Source of the DNA: Rutpela maculata
Lineage: Eukaryota; Arthropoda; Insecta; Coleoptera; Cerambycidae
NCBI GenBank assembly: GCA_936432065.2
Contig: OW386293.2
Span: forward strand, 64,316,265-64,380,264
Direction: 5' to 3'
Length of the DNA stretch: 64,000 nucleotides
A model generated the notes under the pieces. It was not told the origin of the DNA and searched no databases. It saw only the letters and a program-made list of their open reading frames with translations. The position numbers and the translations under genes were made by a program. Each line of letters starts with the position of its first letter. Positions within the stretch are counted from its first letter, which is position 1. Shown piece after piece: positions 1 to 11,222 of the stretch.

Positions 1-250
1 AAATCCGATATCTGGAGGTTTTCGGAGATGCGTATTACGATTTTTTTTTATCAAAATCAAAAAGTCAAAATGGCGGTGCCAAGATGACGGACCATTTTTC
101 TTAATTTATGGTCGGATATGACTGAAATTCTATATCTGAGAATTTCCGGGGATGCGGATTACGATTTTTTTTTCAAAATTAAAAAATCAAAATGGCGGCA
201 CTAAGATGGCTTACCATTTTTTACTTCCCTCGCTTGCCGATGGGAGGTAT
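1..250. repeat. CAAGATGGCGG-type satellite, about two units
   Basis: Two diverged units of about 125 bases, each containing a variant of ATGGCGGNNCCAAGATGGC followed by a run of T and a GGATGCGGATTACG-like stretch. The same core recurs in several units at 20390-20890. The start is cut by the window edge. Confidence 0.7.
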
Positions 251-379
251 TGTAATCGTGAAAAAATCACCCTTCAAGATTTCTTCGGATTTTTACGTTT
301 CAGAGTACATAGATTACGGAAATGAAAGCCATTTAATCCCGTCAATCGTCTGTCTGTCTGGTGGCGCTATATCTACAAA

Positions 380-620
380 ACCACTTGACAGAGAAGGATA
401 ATATTTGGTAGCTAGTTGACGCTACTGCCAACGAAGAAGTGGGAACAGTTCCGCTGAAAAATATACAGGGTGGACTAAACAAAAAACATAATTCAAGAAG
501 AAAATGACGGAACACGGTAATATTTGACATGCAGTTAGCATAACTGTCAAGGAAGAAAGATATGAAAAAACTACAAGGTGGTCACTAAAAAAAAAAGAAG
601 TGAGAAGACGACAAAACTTT
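380..620. repeat. ACAGGGTGG satellite, about two units
   Basis: Units of roughly 120-130 bases carry AAAATATACAGGGTGG or a variant, then a run of A, then ACGGAANANNGGTAATATTTG. The same unit forms a longer array at 20960-22135. It follows the CAAGATGGCGG block here in the same order as there, so the two blocks belong to one composite family. Confidence 0.7.
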
Positions 621-889
621 AATTAATGATTGTGGCAACCCACTTTACATTATGATTGAAAAAACATTCTTGTATGAATTATTCATGAGTCAAATGACGG
701 AATGACTACTACTATTTACGAAATGTGTCTTTTTTAGTTTCTTACTGAATACCTATAAAGTTTTTATTTCACTTTTTATTACGACGACGGTTAAGTAATT
801 TTTGTTCTTTTTTTAAATAACATGTATTTGAGAATCGTTACATCTAAATATCTGAAACCATAAAATATTCTTTTATTATTAACCAATCA
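621..889. other. AT-rich DNA, nothing recognised
   Basis: No open frame, RNA gene or clear repeat was seen. It may be a decayed continuation of the satellite block to its left. Confidence 0.4.
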
Positions 890-1310
890 CAGTGTTCAAA
901 ATAATCATACGACAACAAAATTCGTTGTAGGTAGGGGCTGAGGTGGTAGCAATCCTCAAAAAATAAAATATTATTTTGTAATTTCTAATATCGTTTGTGC
1001 ATGAACCATTTTCGGTGGGAAAATAGCTATATACATATATTTTAAGAAAATACATCAAAATCCGATATAGATAGGGGCTGAGAGGGTAGCAATCTTCAAA
1101 AATTAAAATATTGTTTTGTAATTTTTTTAATACCGTTTGTGCGTAAACCATTTTCGATGGAAAATAGCTATGTGCCTTTACTTCAAAAACACAGTCAAAA
1201 TCCGATGTAGGTAGAGGCTGAGGAGGCCTCAAAAAGTAAAATATTCTTTTTGTAACTTTTTCAATATCGTTTGTGCATTAACCATTTTCGGTGGGAAAAT
1301 AGCTATATAC
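890..1310. repeat. Tandem repeat, three units of about 140 bases
   Basis: Each unit contains ATCAAAATCCGATATAGGTAG or a close variant, a GGGGCTGAG run, AATATCGTTTGTGC and ACCATTTTCGGTGGGAAAAT. A shorter version lies at 7030-7260 in the same orientation. No reading frame is conserved across units. Confidence 0.75.
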
Positions 1311-1745
1311 ATATATAGACCACAAGACCATGCTAAATTTTTAGGGAGTCATATGATACCGCTTGAAAAGGTATAATTTTTGTAGTCCTACAAAAATAAA
1401 TCACTTTGGGCCCTATGCCGTACATTTTAGGTAGGACATGGGAAAACCGCGGAAAAGTGAAAATCGTAACCCACGGGGGTTGCATTTTTTCAAACGATCC
1501 TATACGGCTTACGTTTATTTGGACTGTATTTATATCTGTGACTCTTAAAAAGAGAATGCCGTACAAAAATAATGGGACAGAAGTGCAGGAATAATTTTCG
1601 TTTTCCGAAGAGTAACCAAGGTGATACGATACCGTACGGCTTTTATGAATTTCGATTTTTATATTAACAAGGCTGAACTTTTTTGCTATGCCGTACAAAT
1701 CAGTTGGACCATGGGGTGGCAAACGCGAGATCAACCCCCTTCCTA
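1311..1745. repeat. Dispersed GTACGGC-containing repeat, copy 1
   Basis: This block matches 6605-7020 in inverted orientation along most of its length. Shared landmarks include ATGATACCGCTTGAAAAGGT, CCGCGGAAAAGTGAAAATCG and GACTCTTAAAAAGAGAATGC. Open frames on both strands are kept by repeat sequence and do not resemble any protein I know. Confidence 0.75.
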
Positions 1746-2690
1746 GACCTCTATTATGGGTGGTGATTTGATCCTGTACGGAATCAATTCCAAAATATTA
1801 TATGAAATTTAAAATCTTCAAAAAAAAAAATGACCCGTCTAGAAAGAATGGGTATTATCAATGTAAATAAAAAAATCACCCCCGAGAACGGGAAAAAACT
1901 CACGTTTTCTAGGGTAAGTTTCTTTGATATTGTACGGCTATTTATTTTTTGGATTAATATAGGTTAGAATTTTTATTTTATTTAGTAGTCGTACAAAAAA
2001 TAATGGACAATAATAAAATTAGAAAATTGCAAAACAAGTGAAATTTTTTAAAAATTATGCGAATTAAAAAATCCTATATTTTTTAATACAATGGAAAGAT
2101 TTTCAACTTTACATCGTTTTTCCTTTCCTTAACTATAAAAGAATACAAATGTGTCCATGCCGTACATTTTCATTGTTGGGATTTTATACACTAGATTACG
2201 TTATTCATGCGATTTACACGACCCTCAATGGTCATTAGATACCGTACGGCGTTTGCAAAATATCATTGAAAATAGCAAAAGTTGTTAAACAATCACAATG
2301 CCGTATATTTTAGATGGCCCGCAATGAAATACCAGAACCAAATATATATTTCAGAGACGAATTTTTCTTGAAGTAAAGTAAGAAATTGGTATATATCACT
2401 TTAAAATACAATGTAACGTACTTAATTATAAAAAAATGTGTACAAATTACCCAAAATTTTCTTTTTGGGTTAACTTATTTGGAAACTTTATGAAAAAATT
2501 ATGTGTTACAGTCTTTGCAATGTAAAAAATTTTAGCATGTTTCATAAGTTTATTTTTATGCAAATGTTTTTTTCCAACATTTTTAATTTTACAACATACT
2601 ACATACTTAAAAAATGTAATTCATCATTTGTATAATAAAAAGAATATGCATAAATTAATTACTGATATATTATTTTATACATTTTAACCT
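1746..2690. other. AT-rich DNA with scattered GTACGGC motifs
   Basis: No gene was seen. The motif GTACGGC or its complement GCCGTAC continues here at spaced positions, including CCGTACGG at about 2245, so this is probably a decayed extension of the repeat to its left. Confidence 0.4.
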
Positions 2691-4059
2691 CCCCACAATA
2701 AAATTGTGGGAGGTAACTACAATTAGTCCAAAATCGAAAATTGAGATAACATCAAATCTTTACGTTTTGAGGTCCCAGGAACCCAAAAAAGTTGTTTTTG
2801 AAAAATGTCTGTGTGTATGTATGTGTGTATGTGTGTATGTATGTTAGCACGATAGCGGCGAAGCTACTAAACGGATTTGGATGAAACTTTGCATGAGGGT
2901 TTCTTTAGTGCTCTAGAAGATCTGAAAAGGTTTTGGTTGAGATCGGATTACGTTTAGTGCCGCTTTGGCAACACAAGTTGTTTATTTTATGATTACTTAC
3001 AATTTGTAATTGAACCATTGAAAAGCAGTACAAATTCCGATTTCAACGATATATCACACTTGCACTTTTTCGATTTGGTTTCCGTGAAAAAAACTAAAAA
3101 ACAAAATAACACGCTTCTTGTGTAAGATAAATTTTATAGTCTAACCTAACGTTCTATAACGTGTCAGAGAACGTATACCACAAAATAATACAGGGCTGTA
3201 CGCCTTACTCTTTGCAAATTTGCAGCCGAAAGGCTTTTTTTAGAGACTATTGACGGAATCGGGACTTTACTAATCTGACGAGAGTGAAATTCTACATCTC
3301 AACGCGACATTCCGAACGACTAATTATCTACGGTTAATTAGTTATTAATGCGAAAAGACTGTCTAAAATTGCAAAAATGTCACTTTTGATTCCTTCATGC
3401 CGAGCTGAATTTTCGAATTTCGACATGCAATTTACGATGCGGATCAACTAAAAGTCTTTCTCTTTCCATCGTTACATAGTACGGCCGTCGCGGTATCGTA
3501 TTTTTTAAAATACGAGTCAATTTAGATGTCGCGTTTTCGACCAAAATTTACCCTCGGATGCCGCAACTCTGAAAACGGTTTTTCATCTGTAACTCGGAAA
3601 CTGTGAGAGATAGCTCAAAAATAAAAACTCCCTAAGGAAAACTACATAATTCAAGAACATTTTGCCGCACTCGAAATTTTAATGGGACTTTTCGTTTGGG
3701 TCCGGCGGGCCGTTCAAGATGACGGTGTCATGCACTTTTTTCATTAAATCGTTCGTAACTTCTAAACAGCGACTCCTACGGCAAAAAACTTCGACCTAAC
3801 GAAATTGTAGAGAATTGAATTACCTAAAAGTATTTTTTTGGATTTTTATGCTGCTCCAAAAATTACCGAGATACGGTCGGCCAAAATGGAGACTTCTTTA
3901 AAATTCGTCTAAAATCTCGAATTTTTTCTCTTTAACACCTACGTTCTGATGACGTCATAAAAACATAAAATTCTTATAACAGGCGAACTGATGATGATAT
4001 CAAAAAAACATTTCTACAAGACGAGTCACAATTTTTTTTTTATTTCCAAGAAATATCAA

Positions 4060-4500
4060 ATTTTCAGAGAAATGTCACTTTTCAGAAAAATGCCAAATTT
4101 TTTAAAAATGTCAAATTTTCAGGAAAATGTCAAATTTTGTAAAAATGTCAAATTTTCAGGAAAATGTCAAATTTTTAGGAAAATGTCAAATTTTCGGAGA
4201 AATGTCACTTTTCAGAAAAATGTCAAATTTTCGAAAAAATGTTAAATTTTCAGGGAAATGTCACTTTTCAGAAATATGACAAATTTTCGGAAAAATGTCA
4301 CTTTTCAGAAAAATGTCAAATTTTCGAAAAAATGTCAAATTTTCGAAGACATTTCACCTTTCAGAAAAATGTCAAATGTTTGAAAATTCTCAAATTTTCG
4401 AAAAAACGTCAAATTTTCGAAGAAATGTCACCTTTCATTCAAATGTTTGTTGAAAATTGTTAAATTTTAGGAGTAATGTCACTTCAGAAAAATGTCAAAT
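4060..4500. repeat. Minisatellite, unit about 20 bases
   Basis: About twenty copies of a unit close to AAAATGTCAAATTTTCNGA, with AAATGTCACTTTTCAG variants interspersed. The unit is nearly free of stop codons in some frames, which gives false open frames rich in Lys, Phe, Asn and Met. The reverse complement array lies at 52430-53100. Confidence 0.9.
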
Positions 4501-5242
4501 TTTATTAAATGGACTCAAAGGAAAATTCCCAAAAAATACTACGGGTTCATCTGTGGTATAAGTTCACTGCTAGTGTGTTAAAGCGTGCAGACTGTATGCT
4601 GAGTATTTTTGACGTGTTAAGTGCATCGAGAGATTACAAGTTTTTCGCCGTTTATAAAGCCCACGGATGGTGTGAGAGGCCATCCTGAACCGCTTACAAG
4701 CCCTACAAGTGTAAGCAACCCCACCGGAACGCTTTCGGTGAGTTTTTTCCAATCAAATTTTAAAAGTGACAGTGACATTATATTTTAAAAACTAATTCCG
4801 CTACTTCCGACATCCCGCCGGAAATTCTTCCGGCAACATAACCTAAAAATAGTACTACATAACCTAAAAACAATTTAAGACATTGGTACCAACTTAAACA
4901 TTTTTCAAAAACCAAATTCCCCAGAGAAACATTGCAACCAAAAATTTGCCAGCAATCACTTCCCCGACCGATTTAGTGAAAAATCGGTCGATGCCAAAAG
5001 ATAAGACAAAATATACCAACTCAAACTTAAACGATCCACCATGAACACTACCCTGGCTACATCTGGCAGGGAAGCTGTCCACCAAGAGTTATGTTTTTTC
5101 CAAAGATGGCCATCCCTGCCATCCATCCCATTACCAACGAACAGGTTTTTTCATTTAGTTGTTTCCCGTATCAATAATCAAAATTATTAAGTGCTCTTGC
5201 CTACGAACGTTTTTATAGTATTGTGTTTATTTTTATATTAAT

Positions 5243-5748
5243 TACTTCCACATCCAGTGGAAGTATAGTAACGACAAAAAAATTTTTAAAAATTTTTATT
5301 GTTCAAATAGGCTTAGAATGTCATGAAACGTCGAGATTTCAAGTTTGAGCGAAAAAAATTTTTCTGTCTGTCGGTCTGTCGGTCTGTAACTTTTTTTGTG
5401 CCCACGTTTACTCTGGAACCGTTTGAGATATTGACTTGAAATTTGGTACACATATGTACTTTAACGAGATCTAGAACTAGATTATATTTTCATCTTGTTC
5501 CGTCAATGGGGGGTAAATTGGGGTAAATTTGGAGTAAATAGGTAAATCAAGCAGGTTAAGAGTTCATAAAATTGATATTTAGTATAGACAAGAGAAGCTA
5601 AGGTCTCAAAGAAATGTTGGCATTAGCCACCCCCATTACCACCCCCACCCCATTATTAAAAGGGATGAAAAAAAATGTAATTTAGTGTGTGTACGAGAAC
5701 CAGAAACCTCAAAATATTTTTTTACTTTATCCACATATTTATCACATT
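5243..5748 (+). mobile_element. TA-flanked CTTCCACATCC MITE, copy A, right end missing
   Basis: It starts TACTTCCACATCCAGTGGAA, identical to the complete copy at 25536, and follows that copy through the TCTGTCGGTCTGT block and the CCACCCCCATTACC block before stopping. The equivalent position of the inverted large repeat (about 51655-51690) lacks it, so it inserted into this copy after the duplication. Confidence 0.75.
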
Positions 5749-6150
5749 TTTAAGCCTGCCTACAGAAGACAGGAGCTACTTTTCTATTTTTCTCAGAGTC
5801 AAACCGGACCTACCCCGTCCAGCCTCACACTCGCCACGGCGGGGTTCACCGTGGTTGTCTGGGTGGTCCCGGGCTAGGATCCGATTAAGCATATATTTGT
5901 ATTAAAACATTGAATAAAATATTAATGTTGTGCAGACTATAAATTTAACACCAAGTTCTTAGGTCCAAATCCCACCGAACGCAAAACTTTTTTTTCTGAT
6001 TTAATATGAAAAAAATATTTCAACTTAATAAAAATAATTAAATAAGATCGTTCATATTGCTTAGTGCTCTTTTCGGCTTCAAAGATTCACCGGGTTCCAG
6101 CCGCTTCCAGTAGCTGCCGATTTTTTATAGTTAATTTCAGGTGGAATCGA

Positions 6151-6604
6151 GACATACTAGTTTTTTAATGTTTAATATTAATAGGGCTGTGAGTGGTTTT
6201 AATAAAAGAACATAATTTTCTATAATTGCGCTATATTTTATTTTGAAAAATATATGAAATGTTTACTTCATTTTTAAAATATTATCTTGTAATTTGTAAA
6301 TGATCAAAAAAAAGTAAATAAATTGCAAATATTTATAAACTTAATTTTTACGGAAGGTAGGTACTAAAAAAGTGTTTTCGAAAGAATACTATGACGCTAA
6401 TTGATTGCGTTATTGAAGTAGGTATTCTTAATTTTCACTATCCGAATCTCCACCGTCAGTTACAATAATTTTTTATTCAGAAAAGCTCACTCTGGGACGG
6501 AAAATTCAATTTTCCAGACACATGTACCAACTAAAATGGTAATAAAAATTATTATTATATAAAATAGTATTAAAATAATCAAGCTTTATGTGGTATCAAA
6601 TCCC
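6151..6604. other. AT-rich DNA, nothing recognised
   Basis: Low-complexity AT-rich sequence without a supported gene or repeat. Confidence 0.4.
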
Positions 6605-7020
6605 CACCCTTAATAGAGATCTATGAAGGGGGTTGATCTCACGTTTGCCACCCCATAGTCCAACTGATTTGTACGGCATAGCAAAAAATTGAATTTCATA
6701 AAAGCTGTACAGTATAATATCACTTTAGTACATAGGAAAACGGAAATTATTCCTGTACTTCTGTCCCATTATTTTTGTACGGCATTCTCTTTTTAAGAGT
6801 CACAGATATAAATACAGTCCAAATAAACGTAAGCCGTACAGGATCGTTTGAAAAAATGCAACCCCTGTGGGTTACGATTTTCACTTTTCCGCGGCTTTCT
6901 CATGTCCCATCTAAAACGTACGGCATGGGGCTCAAAGTGATTTATTTCTGTAGGACTACAAAATTTATACCTTTTCAAGCGGTATCATATGACCCACTAA
7001 AAATTTAGCATGGGCTTGTG
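6605..7020. repeat. Dispersed GTACGGC-containing repeat, copy 2
   Basis: Inverted match to 1311-1745, sharing the GTACGGCATAGCAAAA, GTACGGCATTCTC and GTACGGCATGGGG landmarks. It joins directly to a block at 7030 that is in direct orientation with 890-1310, so the two modules have changed relative orientation between the copies. Confidence 0.75.
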
Positions 7021-7029
7021 GTCTAATAT

Positions 7030-7260
7030 TTTAAGAAATTACATCAAAACCCGATATAGGTAGGGGGTAGCAGTCCTCAAAAATTAAAATATTTTTTTGT
7101 AACTATTTTAATACCGTTTGTGCGTCAACCATTTTCGATAGAAAATAGCTATGTGCCTATACTTCAAGAAAACAGAACAAAGTCCGATGTAGGTAGATGA
7201 CGGGGTAGCAACCCACAAAAAATACGACATTCTTTTTATAACTTTTTTAATATCGGAACC
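7030..7260. repeat. Copy of the 890-1310 tandem unit, about 1.5 units
   Basis: Shares TACATCAAAACCCGATATAG, AATACCGTTTGTGCGTC and ACCATTTTCGATAGAAAAT with the array at 890-1310, in the same orientation. Confidence 0.7.
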
Positions 7261-8214
7261 AAGGGACTACCATAATACTAAAATATGAAATGTGCACGAT
7301 TTTCAATAAGAAAGTTAATTATTCTATACCGCCCCTTACGCCTGGAAAAATGAATCTGGTATTCATTGTCTATGAACCTAAGGAATGCCACACTAAAATA
7401 TTAATTATTCTCTGCCGCCCCCGACGACCAGAAAAACGATCCTTTAATTGGAATTGGTTTGCTTTCGGTGTGTGAAAGGTCGTACCAAAATATGATATCT
7501 GCGCGATCAAATTTCAGCAATTAATAATTATGATGAATTTCGGATTTATTGTTGGTCGTTTATTGCTAAAGTAATTCGGTTGACTATTTTGTGTATGTTT
7601 ACAGTAAAACTGCCTGCACCAACATATTCAATAAGTCTATGAACTGTACAAATTATGTTCATTACCATTTTCTAGAATAGTTTCTATATATTATCTGATG
7701 GTAAGATGTCGCCATTCGCTGCGTATATCCCTCCCCAACGAATTTTATATCTTCAGTCCCCAAATATCAAAATAATTTTCTTCAATAATTTAGTTCTCCT
7801 TGTCAGTACTCATCCCAAGGATGAAGTGAAGACATGTTGGTTGTTTATTAACGATGTGCCAATTATCGATGTTGCTAGGTGGTTTCTAAAACCTATAATT
7901 TTTCACCAAAAAAATTGAATGGATCATGGTAGTGATAACTATTGCCATACATTATATGGATTCATTTATATGAAATAACTTACCTCAATTTTAATGTTAA
8001 ACAAATCTACACATGTATTTGTTATATTATTATAAATATATGTAAACTATAAATTAATCAATCCATGGTTCGAATTCCATCTACCCACCTCCATCACATT
8101 TATCGATTAGTTTGGTAGTTGTCAGAGTGGGGGAATTCCGAAATTTGACAGTGACGTAGTAGATGGGTTTACAGAGAATACACATTCTTTTGAGTTTTGG
8201 AACGTAATAAGCTG
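7261..8214. other. Unique-looking DNA without a recognised gene
   Basis: Short open frames of 60-70 codons occur but have no recognisable domain, and no plausible splice or start context was seen. There is a weak local duplication of a CGCCCC...CCTGGAAAAA segment at about 7325-7435. Confidence 0.4.
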
Positions 8215-8457
8215 CTACATCATTCTCACACATTTATGTTTGCGACATCACTTACACATATTAACATGTTCTCTTATCATTACAACATCTGAGGTCAGGA
8301 TATACAGTGAGAGGTCACTATATAAAAGTTTCTGCAGAATACTTCCCATGGAGTGTATTGTCATTATTATACCCTTATTTACTATCTCTCTCCTCTGGAA
8401 ATATTCATGTGGCCACAATCGATGCTAGAGATGGTGAGGTTACAATGATAGTAATAC

Positions 8458-8534
<77 letters not shown>

Positions 8535-8630
8535 GGTGGGTGTGTGTGTGGATTGTCTGTAAGCTGTGACCTCTTGTGTGTGCCTCAGCGTGTACAGTGA
8601 CCTTGTAGAAGAACGCACTACCGGGCGTCA
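8215..8630. repeat. Dispersed repeat around a TG microsatellite, copy 1
   Basis: Shares with 24190-24500 the landmarks GGAGTGTAT, then GGAAATATTCATGTGGCCAC against GGAAATTTTTAATGTGACCAC, then CAATCGAT, followed by TG-rich sequence. Function unknown. It forms the left flank of the LTR element. Confidence 0.6.
8461..8528. repeat. (TG)n microsatellite
   Basis: An almost perfect TG dinucleotide run of about 68 bases. Open frames through it encode only Cys-Val or His-Thr repeats and are not genes. Confidence 0.97.
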
Positions 8631-9728
8631 AAATGACGCGACACCTATTTATTTCTCAGGGGGCGCCAGTCGCGTATTACCCCGTTCTTCTGCCTCCCAG
8701 GCGGGTTCGAGATAAGATGCACTTCGGTAGCCGAGTAATGGATCAAGGCTGCACTACCACAGATCGGAAACTACGCTCTCTCTGGACCCGAATTCCCTCG
8801 TTAGGGGTTTAGGCACCTCTTAATTTCCTGAATTTTTGCATAAAAAAATCCCAACCGAAGAATTTCTCTGCGGAGGGATTAGTTTTGGTACGCGGAAATC
8901 ACGTTTTGGTCTATTAATAACGGAATATATTTCTCAAAAAACGCATAAAAAAATCCCTATCAAACCTCCGTAAAGCAACCAGAAGGTCGAACGTTAATGC
9001 GAATTAACTCGACACATCCGGTTTTCTATACGAAAGTTCCAGGGATTATAGACCGTCAACAGGCCTCAAGATCAATTAAGAAACAATAGTTCAAAGAATC
9101 CGTTTATTTAACAGAATTGGTTATACAAAATTCTCAAGATAAGAATCGTGCCTTCCCCAATCAAGGTAGTGACTTTCAGACCATACAAGCGAGAGCGCTC
9201 ACGCTAACGATCGATTAGGTAGAAAAGATTCATACATACCTTCTCAGAATCAAAATGCGAGCTTTTAGAATCGTTTCAGACTCTGGGTAAATGAATAATT
9301 AAGGCTGACTGAAATTAACTTAAAAAAGTTTTACTAAATGAATTTAGTTTCGCTAGAGACTACTTAGCTTTAAAGTTCTTGTATCGTGGAGATTCACGTA
9401 CTCAAACACATTCAGAGGACTTATTACTGCATAAGTTGAGTGGCGTTCGATCAGTCCACGACTTACTAACCCTCATCACAGTCGTTCAATATTATCGATT
9501 TGGCAGCGTCTCACCTTCGAGCGACTTTTAGGCAAAATTGAATTTTTGGATTTTTATGCACAAGGCGTTTTCCTCTATAACTTTGTCATTTGAAAAGCCC
9601 TGTTATTGGCTTTTCTACCATCGCTTTGTCTGGACCACTCAACACGCTCGACCAAATTGCGAGCCGCTGGGTCAATCCAAACTCTTTCCATGCGAGAAAC
9701 CGGCCTTGTACATATGCATTGATTTTTA

Positions 9729-10311
9729 AGCTATTGCATAGCTTCTATCGCGGGCCTTGAGCGCGGGGACCGAATCCAGAAATTCCGTAACGAAAAAACC
9801 TCACGCTCCCCACTCCGACGGGCAAGGAGGTGTGGCTTGAAGGCCGTGCATCGTCTAACGTTGTTTCAGTTTGGCAGTCTTCGACACGGCGTTGTGTGCG
9901 TGCGATTAGACGTATTGTACGACTCTACGAAACTCGCACGAATCGAGACGAGCTGCTCCGAAATCGGACGAATACATAAGCAGCTGTTTATGAGAAAGTA
10001 TATAGGTGTATAGGTATTTATGTACAACAGTGAATAGCTGTACTTGTAAAATTTGTGTATAAAGTGTTTTGAATATGAATGAACAAAGTGCATTTATTAT
10101 TATTAATGAAGAAAGTCATTATTTAATAATAGAAAAATTTGTTTTCTTATCGGTCACCACGCTCAAAAAGTGTAACTTGAATTAATATCAAAGAAAAAGC
10201 AATACTGCATGAATAAATAAAATAAATAAATAAAATTATAATTGCATAAGTTGATACAAAATGCTATGCAATAGCTTTACCGCGGCAGTCCCCGAGTGCC
10301 ACACGTCTTTT
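9729..10311. mobile_element. 583-base insertion in the 3' LTR, class unknown
   Basis: Absent from the other LTR, where GATTTTTA joins directly to TCAATTTTTGC. Here TTTTA occurs on both sides, consistent with a 5-base target duplication. Near one end is AGCTATTGCATAGCT and near the other GCTATGCAATAGCT, an inverted pair. The interior is GC-richer at the left (GGCCTTGAGCGCGGGGACCG) and A/T-rich at the right. No coding capacity. The target length suits an integrase-type or other cut-and-paste element, but the ends are not TG...CA. Confidence 0.75.
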
Positions 10312-10496
10312 TTATCAATTTTTGCTTATCGGCACTACGCCGGCTTTGACAAAATCTTCTATTTTGCCTTTTGGATGCAGTGCATCGTTAAATTTTATGC
10401 TCATACTTTAGAATTGGGCTTTCAATGACCGTACCTCAAAGGTTAATGTCTTTGGTTGAGGAATAAAAAATAAAAAATAATTTAAATTATATTTTC

Positions 10497-10925
10497 GTGG
10501 TACTTTTTAAACTGACTGTGGTACTTTTGAAAAATCCATTTTAAGACCAATTTTAGCGTACTTTTGAAAAGTCGATTTTCGAGCCAAATTTCAAGGTACT
10601 TTTGAAAAACTAATCTGTGGGTGAAATTTTGGCGTACTTTTGAAAAATCGATTTTCAAGCCAAATTTCAAGGTACTTTTGAAAAGTTAATCCGCGGGTGA
10701 AATTTTGGCGTACTTTTGAAAAATCGATTTTCAAGCCAAATTTCAAGGTACTTTTGAAAAGTTAATCTGCGGGTGAAATTTTGGCGTACTTTTGAAAAAT
10801 CGATTTTCAAGCCAAATTTCAACGCAGTTTTGAAAAATTAGTCTGCAAGTGAAATTTTGGCGTACTTTCGATAAATCGATTCCTGGGCCAAATTTTGACG
10901 CCCTTCCAAAAATATTATTTTTCAA
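10497..10925. repeat. Tandem array of about 73-base units within the 3' LTR
   Basis: Five to six units built on GTACTTTTGAAAAATCGATT, then TTCAAGCCAAATTTC and GGGTGAAATTTTGGC. The other LTR (18190-18540) has one unit fewer, so copy number changed after insertion or by LTR slippage. The array gives spurious open frames on the minus strand. Confidence 0.85.
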
Positions 10926-11208
10926 AGTCCAATTTATGGTACCTTTGAAAAAGTATATTATTCATAAATCTTTGTCATTATATACTTCTACTCTCATATT
11001 CTGAACCAAAAACATTTTTCCTAATTGAAAATTCGGTGTTTCTTCGAATTTTCACCTGGTCATTTCCAACGCCTTATAGAACCCAAAACGGCCCTTGTGG
11101 ACTGATCTGCGCCTCTGCAGACTCCCAAAAATGTCTTCAAATGAAATTTTTGCCTAAGTCGAATTTTGATTATGTCTTCAACTTAGGACGATTTTGGAGA
11201 GTTCTACA

Positions 11209-11222
11209 ACTCTCCCCTTTGG
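11209..11222 (-). promoter_or_regulatory. Polypurine tract of the LTR element
   Basis: Minus-strand CCAAAGGGGAGAGT ends exactly where the 3' LTR homology (TGTAGAAC) begins. This is the expected position of the plus-strand DNA primer in reverse transcription, and it fixes the upstream LTR border. Confidence 0.75.

Larger units (their letters stand above)
2691..6150 (+). repeat. Large dispersed repeat, left copy
   Basis: Nearly the whole stretch returns in inverted orientation at 51230-58391. Matching landmarks run colinearly: the GATAGCGGCGAAGCTACTAA block (about 2850 and 58290), AATAATACAGGGCTGTAC (about 3185 and 55645), a GTTTTTCATCTGTAACTCGG block (about 3580 and 54555), the GTCAAATTTT minisatellite (4060 and 53100), CCGGAAATTCTTCCGGC (about 4820 and 52100), and GCCTGCCTACAGAAGACAGG (about 5755 and 51630). 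It begins near a CTCCCCACAAT/ATTGTGGGAG hairpin. No transposase was recognised, so it is probably a non-autonomous DNA element or Helitron-like unit. The class is unknown. Confidence 0.75.
8635..11208 (-). repeat. 3' LTR (left copy), enlarged by an insertion
   Basis: Direct repeat of 16917-18826. On the minus strand it starts TGTAGAACTCTCC after the polypurine tract and runs to GGTGTCGC at 8635. It is longer than the other LTR because of an insertion at 9729-10311 and one additional unit of about 73 bases in the internal tandem array. Otherwise only scattered substitutions and small indels were seen. Confidence 0.9.

Noticed and set aside
3991..4463. Open frames of 74-84 codons rich in Lys, Phe, Asn and Met
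   Set aside because: They follow a 20-base minisatellite in shifted frames, and the inverse array at 52430-53100 gives the same kind of product. No start context or conservation was seen.
4080..4500. CRISPR-like array
   Set aside because: Repeats are contiguous, degenerate and without spacers, and the context is eukaryotic.
8307..8631. Cys-Val and His-Thr repeat proteins
   Set aside because: Translation of the (TG)n microsatellite.
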